NCBI RefSeq assembly: GCF_026210795.1
Contig: NC_089430.1
Coordinates: 4,526,001-4,590,000 of the forward strand
DNA: 64,000 nucleotides
Direction: 5' to 3'
From: Rhizophagus irregularis
Taxonomy: Eukaryota; Glomeromycota; Glomeromycetes; Glomerales; Glomeraceae
Both the position numbers and the translations under genes were made by a program. The first letter of the stretch is position 1. Every line of letters starts with the position of its first letter. Positions 1 to 11,795 of the stretch are shown here, piece after piece. The notes beneath the pieces were generated by a model. It had not been told where the DNA came from, did no database searches, and was given only the letters and a program-made list of their open reading frames with translations.

Positions 1-208
1 CATGAAATTTATTGTAAGGTATCCACTCTAATACTTCCAACCAAAGAGTTGCTGATAATTGAGTGTCTTGAATAAATTTGTCAATATCATTATTACCGCT
101 AGTCCAATTTTTAAAATTTTGTTGAAACCGTTTTGCATTACATTCTTTACACCAATCAAATCTAGTATTTTCTTGTTTACATTCCTCACAATTTCCGTCC
201 AAACTCAT
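1..208 (-). CDS. TKL-type kinase, N-terminal exon (cut by window edge)
   Basis: Reading leftward from the ATG at 208-206, the frame is open to the window edge (69 codons). It begins MSLDGNCEECKQEN and shows a Cys4 zinc-ribbon pattern (C-x2-C, then WCKECNAKRF). The family linker follows (NFKNWTSGNNDIDKFIQ) and then EWIPYNKF, which leads into the kinase N-lobe. It is closely similar to the first exons of the kinases starting at 15404 and 19627, so the missing part should carry the glycine loop, lysine and C-lobe. The hairpin-protein gene at 1141-3326 lies upstream in the same direction, as in the other array units. Whether this copy is intact cannot be judged from here. Confidence 0.8.
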   Translation of the reverse strand, partial: MSLDGNCEECKQENTRFDWCKECNAKRFQQNFKNWTSGNNDIDKFIQDTQLSATLWLEVLEWIPYNKFH

Positions 209-1140
209 GGTTTGATAAATTATTCAAAAAAAAACAATAATAATAGACTTTATAATAACAAGATAACGGAATAAGTCAAAAATATCGAAAAGAAAATTAT
301 TTAAATATGGAAAAAGCTTCATTTTATGCATCCAGAATTCGGATTCCATTATTCGTGTAACAAAACAAATGCTGTACGATTACTGCGTCGGAATATCAAA
401 AAGAAAATAAATTTTGTTCTAAAATTAAAATGGTATAGTCTAAAGTGGAAGCATATAACGTAAGTTATAATGAAAAAATGAAATTTATTTATAGAATCGT
501 GTATAATCCAAAATATTAAAATTTTTGAATCTTATTTATACATTTATTAAAGGAAAATTTGAAAACTTGGCGTATTAATGTTCAAAAGCGGTTAAATTGT
601 TTGTTACAAAGAGATACTTTAGCTAGTATTTAACGTCAAGTAGCACATATTCAGATATCATGGATATATGTAACATGTTGCCCAACTTACTCTTTTGGCG
701 AAAGATTTTTGCCGAAACGGAACGGAAAAAAAAAATGAGAATATAATGAGAATATAATTTAATTTATCCTATCATTCCTATTCTACACCATGTTTTTAAG
801 TATTTTTGCACTGTTAAAAAATTAAAACCTCATGAAAAGTTGAAATTATCTTTAGAATTTTACGATGTCTCTTAAAATTAATTTTTAATAACGCTTCATT
901 ATCAATCATCATTCCACGCCATCCTTTGCGTTAATTTATATAAAATGAATATTTTATTATTTATACAACATACAATCCGATATATATTGTTTACTTATAT
1001 TAATTATACATACACTTACATATCCGATATATAAAATAAAAAAAAAAATCGTGTTAAGACTTGTTACGTATAGCTACTATTTTTTTCTTTTCTTTTGAGT
1101 TCGTATTTTTAATATACAATTTCAACTTTTACCGACTTCC
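209..1140. other. Spacer between hairpin gene and kinase (array spacer, copy 1)
   Basis: No gene is supported here. The stretch is closely similar to 15405-16355 and, with an insertion, to 19628-21066, so it is part of the duplicated unit. It must hold the 3' end of the hairpin gene and the promoter of the kinase that starts at 208. No defined promoter motif could be singled out. Confidence 0.7.
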
Positions 1141-3088
1141 TCATTTTTTATCATCATCTAATGAATTAAAAATTTCACCAAGACATTTACATTGACTTCT
1201 AATTCTAACAAATTCATCAATCAAGGTCATCCTATTATTATTCATGTCATCAATATCTTTTTGAATATATCTTTTACCAAGAATTTTCCAATTTCTTAAT
1301 TCTTTATACGCTGATTGTAATTGTTCAAGTATACTCGTATGTTTTTCTATAGAATTTTGTAATTTTGATCTAGTCGAACACGCATTATACATAACTGCTG
1401 TCGTTGTTGCTCCTGTAGCATATATTGCTGCTTTTCCGATCCATTTCTATTTAGAAAATTTTTTTTTAGGTCATTAAATTTAATTAAATTTAATTAAATT
1501 TTTATATAAAAAGAAAATGAACAATAAAATATAAATAGGTCACCTCATATTTTTCGTAATCTTTACTTCCGAAACTCTTTTTATTATACATATATCCACC
1601 TATAACAAACGCAGTAATTCCGATTGTACTATTAAATTGAACGCAGTAAAATTTTTTTTTTTTTAAAAAAAAAATTATTAATAAAATGAAAGATAAAAAA
1701 TGTAAAAAAATTGAAAAATATATATATTTGGAATCATAATAAATTCTCTAGACTTACATAGCAGCGGCATATAATTTACATGATAAATCTTGCTTTTGAT
1801 CTTCTAATTTTTCTAATTCTTTATTACATTCATTATTAATAAGCATAACAATTCTCATTAAATCTTCCGCAGCTATAACAAATTGTTCGAGTCGTCCTAT
1901 CAGGAAAAAAAAAATTTTTTTTATTTATGATCAAGTTGCAAAAAAAAAAATTTATTTAAAAAAATGAATAAAAAACTTACGTTGAAGTCTTTCATATTTT
2001 TCCTCATCAATCACATCATATAAAATGATCAATAAATCCATAAGAGTTTTATCCATGATTGATAAATAATTCGTAAACTCTGATTTTTGTGATTGAAAAA
2101 TTTTTTTAAAACCTTCATCAGAATCTATTAATACTTGATATGATTGATGAATCGAATGAATGACGTTAATTAAATTCCATAATGTTAAGATAATTCCGAA
2201 TTTATAATTTTTAACCTAATTAAAAAAAATAAATAAAGAACGTTTTAGCTTAGTCGTACTTAATTCGATCGTTACTTGATTCACCTTCAATCATACTTAC
2301 AAAACCCGTTAGAATTCCGGCTTCGTAAGAGTTGATATAAAGTTCAGCGTGTTTAAATAAATATCTAGCAAAATTATGAACGATCAAATTTGAATCCATC
2401 ATAATATTATCCTCAATAACAGAATTAGGATTATCACTACCAACAAAAGTGACAACATTTCTTATTTGACCAAAGTATTCATCAGCTAAATCACTAATAG
2501 TAACAGTCAAATCCCTTCTTTGAAATGTATTATGAAATAATCTTTCTAATTCATAATTTTTTAAAGTTGATTTAGAAGAAATTTTTTTAGATAATTCATT
2601 TAATTCACGTTCAATCGCTTCTTCATCTATAATTGGATAAAGATCTAAATTAGGTTGTTCTGTTATAGAAGAGGAAGAGGAAGAAGTAATAGTAACATCA
2701 TCGGAAAATAAAACTCTATTGAAACGAATTTGTTGAGAAGCAGCCGTATCAGTATTTTGATAAATTGTTCTAAAAGTGACAGTATCGGAAGCTAACCAAT
2801 CAACAAGACCATTATCAGATATATTAAAAAATTTTTCTGCGGAATTTTGTAAATGTCGAACCAAATCTGTGTGAGTTCTATTCGTAAAATTAAATTTAAC
2901 CTAATAAGGAATTAAAAGAAATTTTTTTAAGAAATTATTGAAATTATTTATTAAGACAATTACAAATGAAATTACATTACCTTTGCCGATTTTCCATCAT
3001 AATCGGAAACTTCCATATTATAATAATTTTTTTCATCAGGAGGAAATATATTATTAAGTAAATAATTAACGTCGATAGGCCCCTAAAA

Positions 3089-3122
<34 letters not shown>

Positions 3123-3326
3123 CTTTAATTAATTAATTATGATCGATTACTAGGAGAGATCATAATTATTAAAATTTTTTTTTTTTAATTATTAAAATAA
3201 AATTACCTTTAATTTAAAAATTTTAAAACATGAAAATTTATTTTGGACATTTGCATTATTTTCCTCAATATAACAAACTTCATTGTTATGCACAAGAGCA
3301 AGTGGCTGCACATTCATTGTTTCCAT
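1141..3326 (-). CDS. Hairpin-type membrane protein of unknown function, 7 exons, intact
   Basis: Seven exons join in frame with GT-AG introns: 3326-3207, 3082-2981, 2900-2301, 2215-1981, 1896-1758, 1628-1544 and 1446-1141. They give 1587 nt, 528 aa. The start is the first ATG (METMNVQP) and the stop is at 1141-1143. I do not recognise the family. Residues about 1-270 look globular. From about 275 on the protein is mostly long predicted helix with charged/hydrophobic spacing. Two short hydrophobic stretches lie at about residues 398-413 (IGITAFVIGGYMY) and 433-447 (AIYATGATTTAVMY), separated by a charged 19-residue loop (SFGSKDYEKYE). A second long helical segment (EKHTSILEQLQSAYKEL) follows. 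A helix, hydrophobic hairpin, helix layout suggests membrane insertion or tethering; the function is unknown. Three decayed copies lie at 11.8, 16.4 and 21.1 kb, each upstream of a kinase position. The exon model is read by eye but phases agree at all six introns. Confidence 0.75.
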
Positions 3327-5282
3327 ATTTTTTTTTGTTTTTATTTTTTTGATAGAAAAAAAAATCGGGATTTTTAATAATAATAATTTCGCCCTTAAAA
3401 AAAAAAAAAATAAAACCGGAAAAACTTCACATATTTCTATGAATCAATGGTATTTATAATAGATGATATTGTTACACCCAAATCGCCTTGATCAAATATG
3501 GATAAATCATCATCATCTCCATTACATCAATAACTAGTTTCAATAACCGAGAAGAAAAAAAAAAAAATAAAAATAAAAATAAAAAAAATAAAAATAATAT
3601 TTGCCTTTATTTCCATATACTGAAACAATTAACAAATTTTTTTTTTACAACTTGGCAAAAAATGAAACGTTTTAGAAAACGTGTCCCAATATTATTTAGA
3701 AAAATTTTAAATTTAAATTTTTTTTTTTTTTTTTTTGACTATAAAAGGAAAGAAGAAAATGAATATTGTGAATATTGTGAAATATTGTGAAATATTGTGG
3801 AAATTTCCGAATTCCGAAGTTTAAAAATCAATCATTTTTCTAAGGTTAGAAGATAAAATAAATTTTTTTTTTTTTATGTAATACATATAATACATATAAA
3901 CATTATGGATTATTATTTCTATTTATTTTCATAAAATCCGATATTAAAAAGAAAAAATAAACAAATTAAAAAATTTTTTAAATTATTATAAATGGTATTA
4001 TAAATTATTATTATAAATTATTATAAATTATATAAATTACTTTTTTCAAGTTAGTTTTAAAAAAAAAAAATTATTTTTATTTTTTTAATTTTATTTTTAA
4101 ACAAAGAAAGTTGAAACATTATTGAAACATTTTATTTTTTTTTTTAAGAAAAAATCGTTTTATTATTTGAAAATTATCACTTAAATTGTCATAAGACCGA
4201 AATTTTAATTTTTTTTTTTATTTTTTCTCCTCATTTTGTTAAACTTTAAAAAAATTTTTTGTAAAAGAAATCAAATAAAGGGATATGAAATTTTTTATTT
4301 TCTATTTTATTTATTTATTGTTTTATTCTTGGGGAAAAGTTGGGGAAAAAAACTTATTATACTTATTATAAACAAGTTTATAAACACGGTACAGTCGGTA
4401 CAATAATACCCATTTAAAAAATGACTGACAGGAATCACGTGTACAATTTCGCCAATGGGAACTTGCCGGCGTTGGGGGAACGAATGGCACAGCCAATACA
4501 GGTTGTAAAAGAAACAATCTAATCTAAAAAAGTTCAAACATCAATTAATAATCATACCGTAAAGGCGTTAAAAGAATTCCATTAGTAGGAAAATGGAATG
4601 ATTACGTTATTAAATATCAAACAACAACAAAAATTAAAAAAAAAAAATTAAAAAGTGATCGTCGTAAATAAAAAAGAAAATTTAGTAAAGGTGACAAACA
4701 TTTGGGAAAAAAAACCTTAAAATATAATATACAAATTATAAATAAATATCCCTTTTTTTTTTTATTATTTATTTATTTTAATACAACTAATACAACTTGG
4801 ATTATAAATGAAAAAAATATTTTGTATTGTTTAAAAGAAAAAAATAAATTTTTTTTTTATACAAATAAATATTTTACAATCGTATAACGAATATAGAAAA
4901 AAGATATCTGAAATTGCTTTTATTGCTTTGAAACGGTTTATTATAGAATTACAAAACTTTATTAAACTGATAAACAAATCAACAAGTGACGATAGGCTGC
5001 ATAAACTTTTAATTACCAATGTAATCACCTGGTTATTATATTTATACATATAAACGTATGATATGCAAGCCCTTTGATTATTGTCATTCTTAAAAATTGT
5101 CAAACTGCATTATGATTTACATATGATCTATTACCATATAAAATTACTCTATAATTTTTTATAAAAAATATATATTGTTTATAAATTCCTCCTCCTCCAA
5201 AAAAAAAAAAATTTTTTAAATTTTCCCATTCATAATAATTTTTTTTTCAGAAAGTTAAATAATAATAAAAAGAAATTCAAAG
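3327..5282. other. AT-rich intergenic region
   Basis: This is the shared upstream space of the divergent hairpin gene (minus) and C2H2 gene (plus), with many A/T homopolymers. Around 4420-4521 (plus) there is a short, less AT-rich open frame of 33 codons starting MTDRNHVYNF. It looks protein-like but is isolated, so it may be a relic exon. Nothing else is supported. Confidence 0.5.
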
Positions 5283-7083
5283 ATGATGTATATGTATCCT
5301 GGTTTTAATTCATTTGAAGGTACTTCGAAATTTTTTTTTTACCTCATTGTATGTATTTATTTATTATTATATATACGTATATAAAAAATATATATATGTA
5401 ATATATATATATATAATTTTTTTTTTTAAAAAAAAAAAAAGTACGTTTTTTAAACCGTTTTTTCGATTTTTTTTTCTTAGGTGAAAATTCATTTGTCCAA
5501 GCGCAAGGTTTCGCTTTTCAACAATTTCAACAATTTCACCAACAACAAAACTGGAATTTATATAATCAATTAACGACAGATCCATTTATTCTTGAAACAA
5601 ATAATAACATGTTAAATTCTCTCGATCAGGACTTTGTTAATTATAATTTTCAACAAAATCTTGATTTCAATAGTTTTAATACAAAGAAAGGATCAAATCA
5701 CATTTATTCGAATTATACGATACCTTCAATTACTTCAATAATATCTCAACATGTTACGACAAATAATATTAACTCAATGAATTTTTTACCTTTATCAAAT
5801 ATGATTACACCACCAATAATATCTTCAATACCAACAAAATCATCGATTGGAATAGATTTTAATTATAATGAAAATACAAATCTTTTAACTCAATCACAAT
5901 CTCAACCTCAATTTCAATCTCAACTTCAATCTCAACTTCAACCTCAAAATTCAATACAATCATCTGATACATTATCATATTTTACCATTCCTGATAAAGA
6001 TACTACAATTTTATTACAAGATATATTGGATGGAATGAAAGTCATGCAAGAAATTTCAAATGATTTGTCAACTTATAATAATTCAAATACGGATAATAAT
6101 ATACTTCAAGATATTACGAATAATTTAGTTATGGATCTTGTTGATGAAAATTCAGTTGACTGGTTAATTCAAGATAATTGGGAGGAAACGTCAATACAGG
6201 GCGAAACGTCAATACAGGGCGAAACGTCAATACAGGGCGAAACGTCAATACAGGGCGAAACGTCAATACAGGGCGAAACGTCAATACAGGGCGAAACGTC
6301 AATACAGGGCGAAACGTCAAAACAGGGCGAAACGTCAAAACAGGGGGAAACGTCAAAACCGGGCGAAACGTTAAAACAGGGCGAAACGTCAAAACAGGAG
6401 GAAACGTTAAAACAGGGCGAAACGTTAAAACAGGAGGAAACGTTAAAACAGGACGAAACATATGAATCTAAGGGAAAATCACCTGAAAAGGTATTGTTAC
6501 TTTTTATTTAACATAATTTAACGTAAATTGAATATAGTATTTTTATTAACGAAAAATTTTTTTTTAGAAACATGAAGAGATATTTTGTCAGTATGTTGAT
6601 GATTTAATTGAAGAACATATGAAAGAAATCAAAAAAGTCGTTCATAATGAGATATTATGTCAAGAAATTTTAACAGAATCATCAAGTTTGGAATATCAAG
6701 ATTTTAAAAATTTTATTCAAACAGAAGATACGACGACGACAATAATAGATAATCAAGACATAATAATAAAACAAGAAGTAATAAGCCAAGAAATAAGCCA
6801 AGCCGAATCCTCGTCATCATCATCATCATCATCATCAAGTAATATGTTTGTACCACATTTCTCACATGGAATGTTAACAACAAACTCAACAAAAACAAAT
6901 CAAAGAACACTTAAATGTGACGAGGTTGGATGTAGTAAAGAGTATAATTGTTACGCAAAATTGAAAGCTCATAAAATAACTCACACGAATGAAAGACCTT
7001 TTATGTGTAATGTTTTTGGATGTAATAAGAAATTTAAAAGATCGGGAGAATTAATCAAACATCAATTAGATCATTTAAATTGA
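5283..7083 (+). CDS. C2H2 zinc-finger protein with hexapeptide repeat
   Basis: Three exons: 5283-5319 (MMYMYPGFNSFE), 5481-6490 and 6568-7083, joined at GT-AG introns with consistent phase to give 520 aa. The N-terminal half is Asn/Gln/Ser-rich and low complexity (QSQSQPQFQSQ). Residues 248-337 are 15 copies of a six-residue unit, E-T-S-I-Q-G and variants. A serine run precedes two C-terminal C2H2 fingers in the last 56 residues. Finger 1 begins KCDEVGCSKEYNCY and ends HKITH; finger 2 begins MCNVFGCNKKFKRS and ends HQLDH. Both have C-x4-C-x12-H-x3-H spacing and the linker TNERPF. The TFIIIA-like finger pair at the C-terminus suggests a nuclear DNA-binding regulator; the target is unknown. It is transcribed away from the hairpin gene. 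The alternative start at 5286 differs by one Met. Confidence 0.8.
6185..6454 (+). repeat. 18-bp coding minisatellite, 15 units
   Basis: Fifteen 18-bp units (GAAACGTCAATACAGGGC and variants). The first seven are identical and the later ones drift (I->K, S->L, G->E). It encodes E-T-S-I-Q-G repeats in the C2H2 protein. Because 18 is divisible by 3 and the unit has no stop in several frames, long open frames exist on both strands here; those are by-products. Confidence 0.95.
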
Positions 7084-7630
7084 AAGATTTTAATATAGTG
7101 TTAGTATAGGAAATATTAAGAGAAATTAAATAAAAATATTATTCTCCTGATTATGATCTTTTTACAGTACATATAAAAAAAAGAGGATAAACTTTTCTAA
7201 AAAAAGATAATGTCCGTAAAATCCATAAAATCCCAAACGCCCGCAAGTTCGGGCAACATATTAACCTTAAATATGTAAGAAGGGCGTTTTTTTGAAATCC
7301 TTCGGATTTGATTGTCAAATGATGATTTGCAATAAAAGGAATGAATTTACTTAATATGGTTAACTAAAATGAAACCAAGTAAAAAATGACATAGGTTTAT
7401 AAAATTGACTGACCTGACTATCATCATAATAACACGTATTAAAATGTTCTTTTCCCCGAATACAAAGAAAAATGATATCATTATAGTAAAGATATACGTG
7501 ACACTACACCATTTGGGGTGCATGATCATTTGTAACACGCAATATTTTGTAGATCGATTTAGTTAGTTTCGTTGAAAGAGAGAGAAAAAAATATAGATTA
7601 TATAGATTGTTTATAGATTGAATAGATTGT

Positions 7631-7738
7631 ATAATTTACAACCTGTATAATTAATTTACAAAAAACCTGTATAGTTTACAATTTGTATAGTTTACAATTT
7701 GTATAATTTACAATTTGTATAGTTTTACAATTGTAAAT
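7631..7738. repeat. Short tandem repeat, about 16 bp (GTTTACAATTTGTATA)
   Basis: About six degenerate head-to-tail copies of GTTTACAATTTGTATA lie directly before the C-rich tract. The last three or four copies are nearly identical. Confidence 0.8.
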
Positions 7739-7743
7739 ATTTT

Positions 7744-7789
7744 CCCCCCTTTCCTCCTCCTCCCGCCCCCGGCCTCGCCCCCTCCCCCT
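7744..7789 (-). promoter_or_regulatory. G-rich tract on minus strand (possible G-quadruplex)
   Basis: The plus strand is almost pure pyrimidine with C-runs (CCCCCC, CCC, CCCCC, CCCC, CCCCC). The minus strand therefore has at least five G-runs of three or more within 46 bases, fitting a G-quadruplex pattern. It is isolated in strongly AT-rich DNA 0.7 kb beyond the C2H2 gene. The regulatory role is only inferred. Confidence 0.5.
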
Positions 7790-10068
7790 ATAATATTTTA
7801 GTTGTACTGTATGAAAATAGTTGTACTTGTATGAAAAAAAATATAAAAAGAACAACGAGAAAAAAAATGAAATACTTTTTCCTTTTTCCCTATTACATAA
7901 ATTATTTACACCACATGTAATTTTTGGAATAAATGTGATTTTTAAGTCTTAATAGTCTTATTAGTCTTATTCGTTATTTTCTTTGAACACAAAGTTATTT
8001 TTTTTTTTACATGCATCATCAAAAAGATTTTCGGCATCTGTTTTATTTCCAAATTTAATAAACAAAACATCTTAATTTTACATATTTTACATGTGTTACT
8101 CAAAATTCCCGGGGCTAACATTTAAACTTTAAGAAAAATAAGGCACGAATCGTATGCAATAAACTTTAACCACTCTACGGAAAAATTTTTATTTGTAACT
8201 TTGTATTTTTGTATTTCAAAGAAATTGATAAACGTAAAAAAAAAAAAATTTGTTTATTTAATATTAATTTATTGGATTTGTTTCACCAATAAATTTTAAT
8301 GTTCCACGTAATATGCGTAATATGTTGATAACTATACATTTTGTTAAATAATAATAATTTATTGTTATTGTTTGAACAAAGTCTGAAAATTAACGGAGAT
8401 TGAGGAAAGATGAACGATTTTTGATGATTAAGAAAAAAAAAATATTTATTAAATTAAAAATATAAAAAATATGGTAAAAGTTTTTCCCATTTATTATTTA
8501 CTGTATACAGTAATTGTAATTGTTACCTTTTATTTTAATTGTTGATTTCATTAAGCTTAAAAATTTTTCAATTTAAATAAAAATTAATTAAATCTCGATA
8601 TAATACAAGTTTCATCGTATTTACTAAATTTATATTAAGTTAAATGTTTTTTTTACCAAAATTGTTTCGTCTATTATATTGTTTTTTTATTATTAGACTA
8701 TTAGACTATCAGACGTATTATTATACTAAAAAATATTATCTCGTTTAAAAGAATCTTTGTTCATCGTTTATTAATTTATCTCATATAATAAATTAAATAT
8801 CAAATATTTTAACTAATTAAATTATTAATAATAATAATCATTCTAGATGATAATAAATATAAACAATTTTTAATTGGTGTTGTGTCAATCTTACAATTTC
8901 CGAAGAAATTTCGAACAAGGATTTTTGATTAATTGTGATATGATTATGATAAATTTATCATCATTGAATTATACTAGTTGAATAACTTTTCGGTATTTAT
9001 TGCAAAAGGTGAGTCTGTTACATGTGTTATCAGATATAGTAGATATAGTAAACTCTTGTGTAAATCTAAATTTTGGCTCCGAAAAATAAAAAATTCAAAA
9101 GTATCATATTTCATGAATGACATTTCTTTTATAATACGAAAATTACATAACAAGTATAATAAGTGAAGAAAAGTGATTAATTCGATAGAAATACAAGGTA
9201 AATACTCGAAAAATATATGCCTTCTTACGCTTTCTTTATTATAAAAAAAAAAACAAATAATAATATAAATAAAACAAATTAAACAACGAAAAAAAAAATT
9301 TTTTTTTTCTTTCTAATAGAAATGGATCGGGTATACGACATTACGACTAAACAAAACTTCAAAAAATTTATTATATTCAGCGCATAATAAAATTGTGATA
9401 AATATAATTACCGTATATTTCTTTTTTCGTATATTTGATGGGGAAAAAAATTTGTATACAAAATTCTTTGAAAATTACATACTAAAATACGAATCATTCG
9501 TTATGTAAGGCGTAAATTTAATACTTTGCATATACGGTATGTACGGTATGATAATGTATATTGAATTCATACATTCAATAGATTAATACAATACTTTCCT
9601 TTTAAAGAAGTGTGGGCGATACTTTTATGATTACCAAAACATTCCCTATAACACGTGTCATCCTTCAAATGTTTCTTTATTTATTACCATAAAAGTCAAT
9701 TCATAATATATTTTTTTTTTTTTGACGTTTAAAAAATTGGTTCTTTTGATATATAAACTAGGAAATGGGATCCGAGTTGCGATTTTATTGGTTTGAGATC
9801 ACGTGTATGTACCGTGACCACAAAGTATATTCAATTTTCGACTTATTTTATGACTTTCTCAATAATAATGAGTTCCACTGTATTAGAGTTCTCATTGAAC
9901 GGTCATTAATTTAATCCATTTATACCAATTATAGAATTCAATTATTAGCCATTTTTAAATTTTTAAATATTTTTCGGCGCAGAGTACGACATTGTCTTGT
10001 CTGACGAATACTGAAATTCCCGGGAAATTATACACAATACAATTTCTATATACAATATAGTATAAACT

Positions 10069-10598
10069 ATGCATATTGTTGGGAATGTAGTCAAAATAAA
10101 TACCGGCTCTCGTTGGCGTAAATCATGTAATGCAACAAAATTTTGAAAATTGGAACTAGTGGTAATGATGATATTGATAAATTTATTCAAACCACTCGAT
10201 TATCAGCAAATATTAGAGTGGATACCTTAATATATTGCAAAAGGTATATCTTCAACTAGTTTATCATATGAAATACATCCAGAAGCTGCTTATACAAGTA
10301 GATTACTTAATTTTAATAATAATCTTCCTGAACCAAAAAATTCCGATGATTATTATAATAATTAGCGTTAAATTTTTAGGTAATTTGTTTTAAATAAATT
10401 TTATAAAATGTTTAAAATTAATAAATTATTTTTTTTTATTAAACAGAATCCTTACAGGTTGGTATATCTCAATTGAAAATTAGCGATGAAATGTATGATG
10501 AATTAATTTTTTGTTTCATTTTAATATTACGATATAATAAATTAATATTTAATTATTTATTTTTTTATTACAGAAAAATAAAAAGTGTTGAAGAATGA
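10069..10598 (+). pseudogene. Kinase pseudogene with catalytic domain deleted
   Basis: It is recognisable by similarity to the kinase N-terminal exon (GGAATGTAGTCAAAATAAAT region, then NFENWTSGNDDIDKFIQ). At about 10232-10250 (GATACCTTAATATATTGCAAAAGGT) the sequence jumps straight to the C-terminal tail: SLSYE, HPEAAYTSRLLNFNN, LPEPKNSDDYY. The terminal small exons are also recognisable (SLQVGISQLKISDE at 10446-10488, then KSVEE to a stop near 10596). The entire kinase fold (glycine loop to C-lobe) is missing, and small indels break the N-terminal frame. It is on the opposite strand to the neighbouring kinase array. Confidence 0.8.
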
Positions 10599-11795
10599 GA
10601 GGGGATTTTAATAAAATTTTTAACTTATTTAAATAACCCGATAGTAATATTTATATTTAAGAATACTTTAAGGATACTTAACGTATTTTTATCTTCCACG
10701 AAATATTAAACAAAGTTTTTTAAAAACTAGGATTGTCAGATCATTAGGATTTAAAGAATATATAATACAGTAGTAATATTTAATATTTTTTTATGGATTT
10801 TAATTAATTTGAGATTAAATATGAATTTATTTTGCACTTGGATTTTTAATCATCGATTTTTTTTTTTGTTCAATTATTTTAAAAACAAAGGTGCAAACTT
10901 AATTACTGACATACTCTAAGTCGAGTTACGTCATAGACGTAATAGACGTAATTTAAGTCGTGTAAACCCTTCACCTCTGACCTCTATTTAAAAATATGTT
11001 CATACTCTTCAGGTCCTCGTCACATTTTATCTTTTTTAAAAGAATTCAGTAAATGAGACGAAAATATATTTTGAAAGTGTGATATTCAAAAGTAAGAAAA
11101 AAAAATAAAAAAAATTTCGGAATGTCTCTAATAATTGTCGATTTAATATTTGCAATTCTGCAGTCCGTGAAAAATTTTTTGGCCAAGAAACATGCAAATT
11201 TTTAATTTTGAAGTAAATTTGAATATTCGAAATTTCGAATATAATGACAATTGGTAAAAGAAAAAGTAATATTTTATTTATACAACATATAATAAATATT
11301 AATAAATAGTTATTGGAATGAATATCGGTCACAGGATAGAATGATTGGATGAAAATGGGTCACGTAGTGACCATCTTCACCAATCAATGAAGGGCCCTGT
11401 GATCGAGATAGCCAATCATTCTATCCGGTGACCGATATGCACACACGTGATCATGCATTTAATATCATAAATAAGCTTTTATAAATTTTATTTTTATGCT
11501 ATTTTTAATCCACTTTATAAGCTTTATTTAAACTTTTCCTATAAATTTCATTTATACAATATTATTTTACTCCACTTCATTATATCAATCATGTATTATT
11601 ATTGTATAATAAAAATATCAGTTTATGAAAATCTGCATGATCCTATTGGGCTGAACGATAAACGTACAAATATAAAATAAAAACAAAAAAAAATTCGTGT
11701 ACGTAAAACATTTCCTCTGGGTTCATACTTTTTTGATATTACTTCAAATACTTTTCTCAATTTTTTTAATTATCATTTGAATTTTTTTTAATTAT
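10599..11795. other. Intergenic region with palindromic element
   Basis: No gene is supported. It contains the near-perfect inverted repeat at 11322-11438 described separately. The remainder is AT-rich. Confidence 0.6.
11322..11438. repeat. 117-bp palindromic element (27-bp inverted ends)
   Basis: The left end begins ATATCGGTCACAGGATAGAA and the right end is its reverse complement over 27 bases with one mismatch. The interior contains a second small palindrome (GGTCACGTAGTGACC). No clear target duplication was found. It could be a very short MITE or a regulatory palindrome. Confidence 0.7.

Larger units (their letters stand above)
7084..10068. other. AT-rich intergenic region
   Basis: No gene is supported in 3 kb. 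It holds a small hairpin (GCCCGCAAGTTCGGGC, about 7239-7254), the tandem repeat at 7631-7738 and the C-rich tract at 7744-7789. The remainder is low-complexity A/T sequence with scattered short open frames that lack protein-like composition. Confidence 0.6.

Noticed and set aside
6129-6461. Open frames of 110 codons (minus) and 95 codons (plus, second frame) across the C2H2 gene repeat
   Set aside because: Both are generated by the 18-bp repeat being stop-free in several frames; the spliced C2H2 frame continues on both sides and ends in canonical zinc fingers.
9963-10190. 75-codon minus-strand frame
   Set aside because: It is antisense to the kinase relic at 10069-10598 and has no own support.
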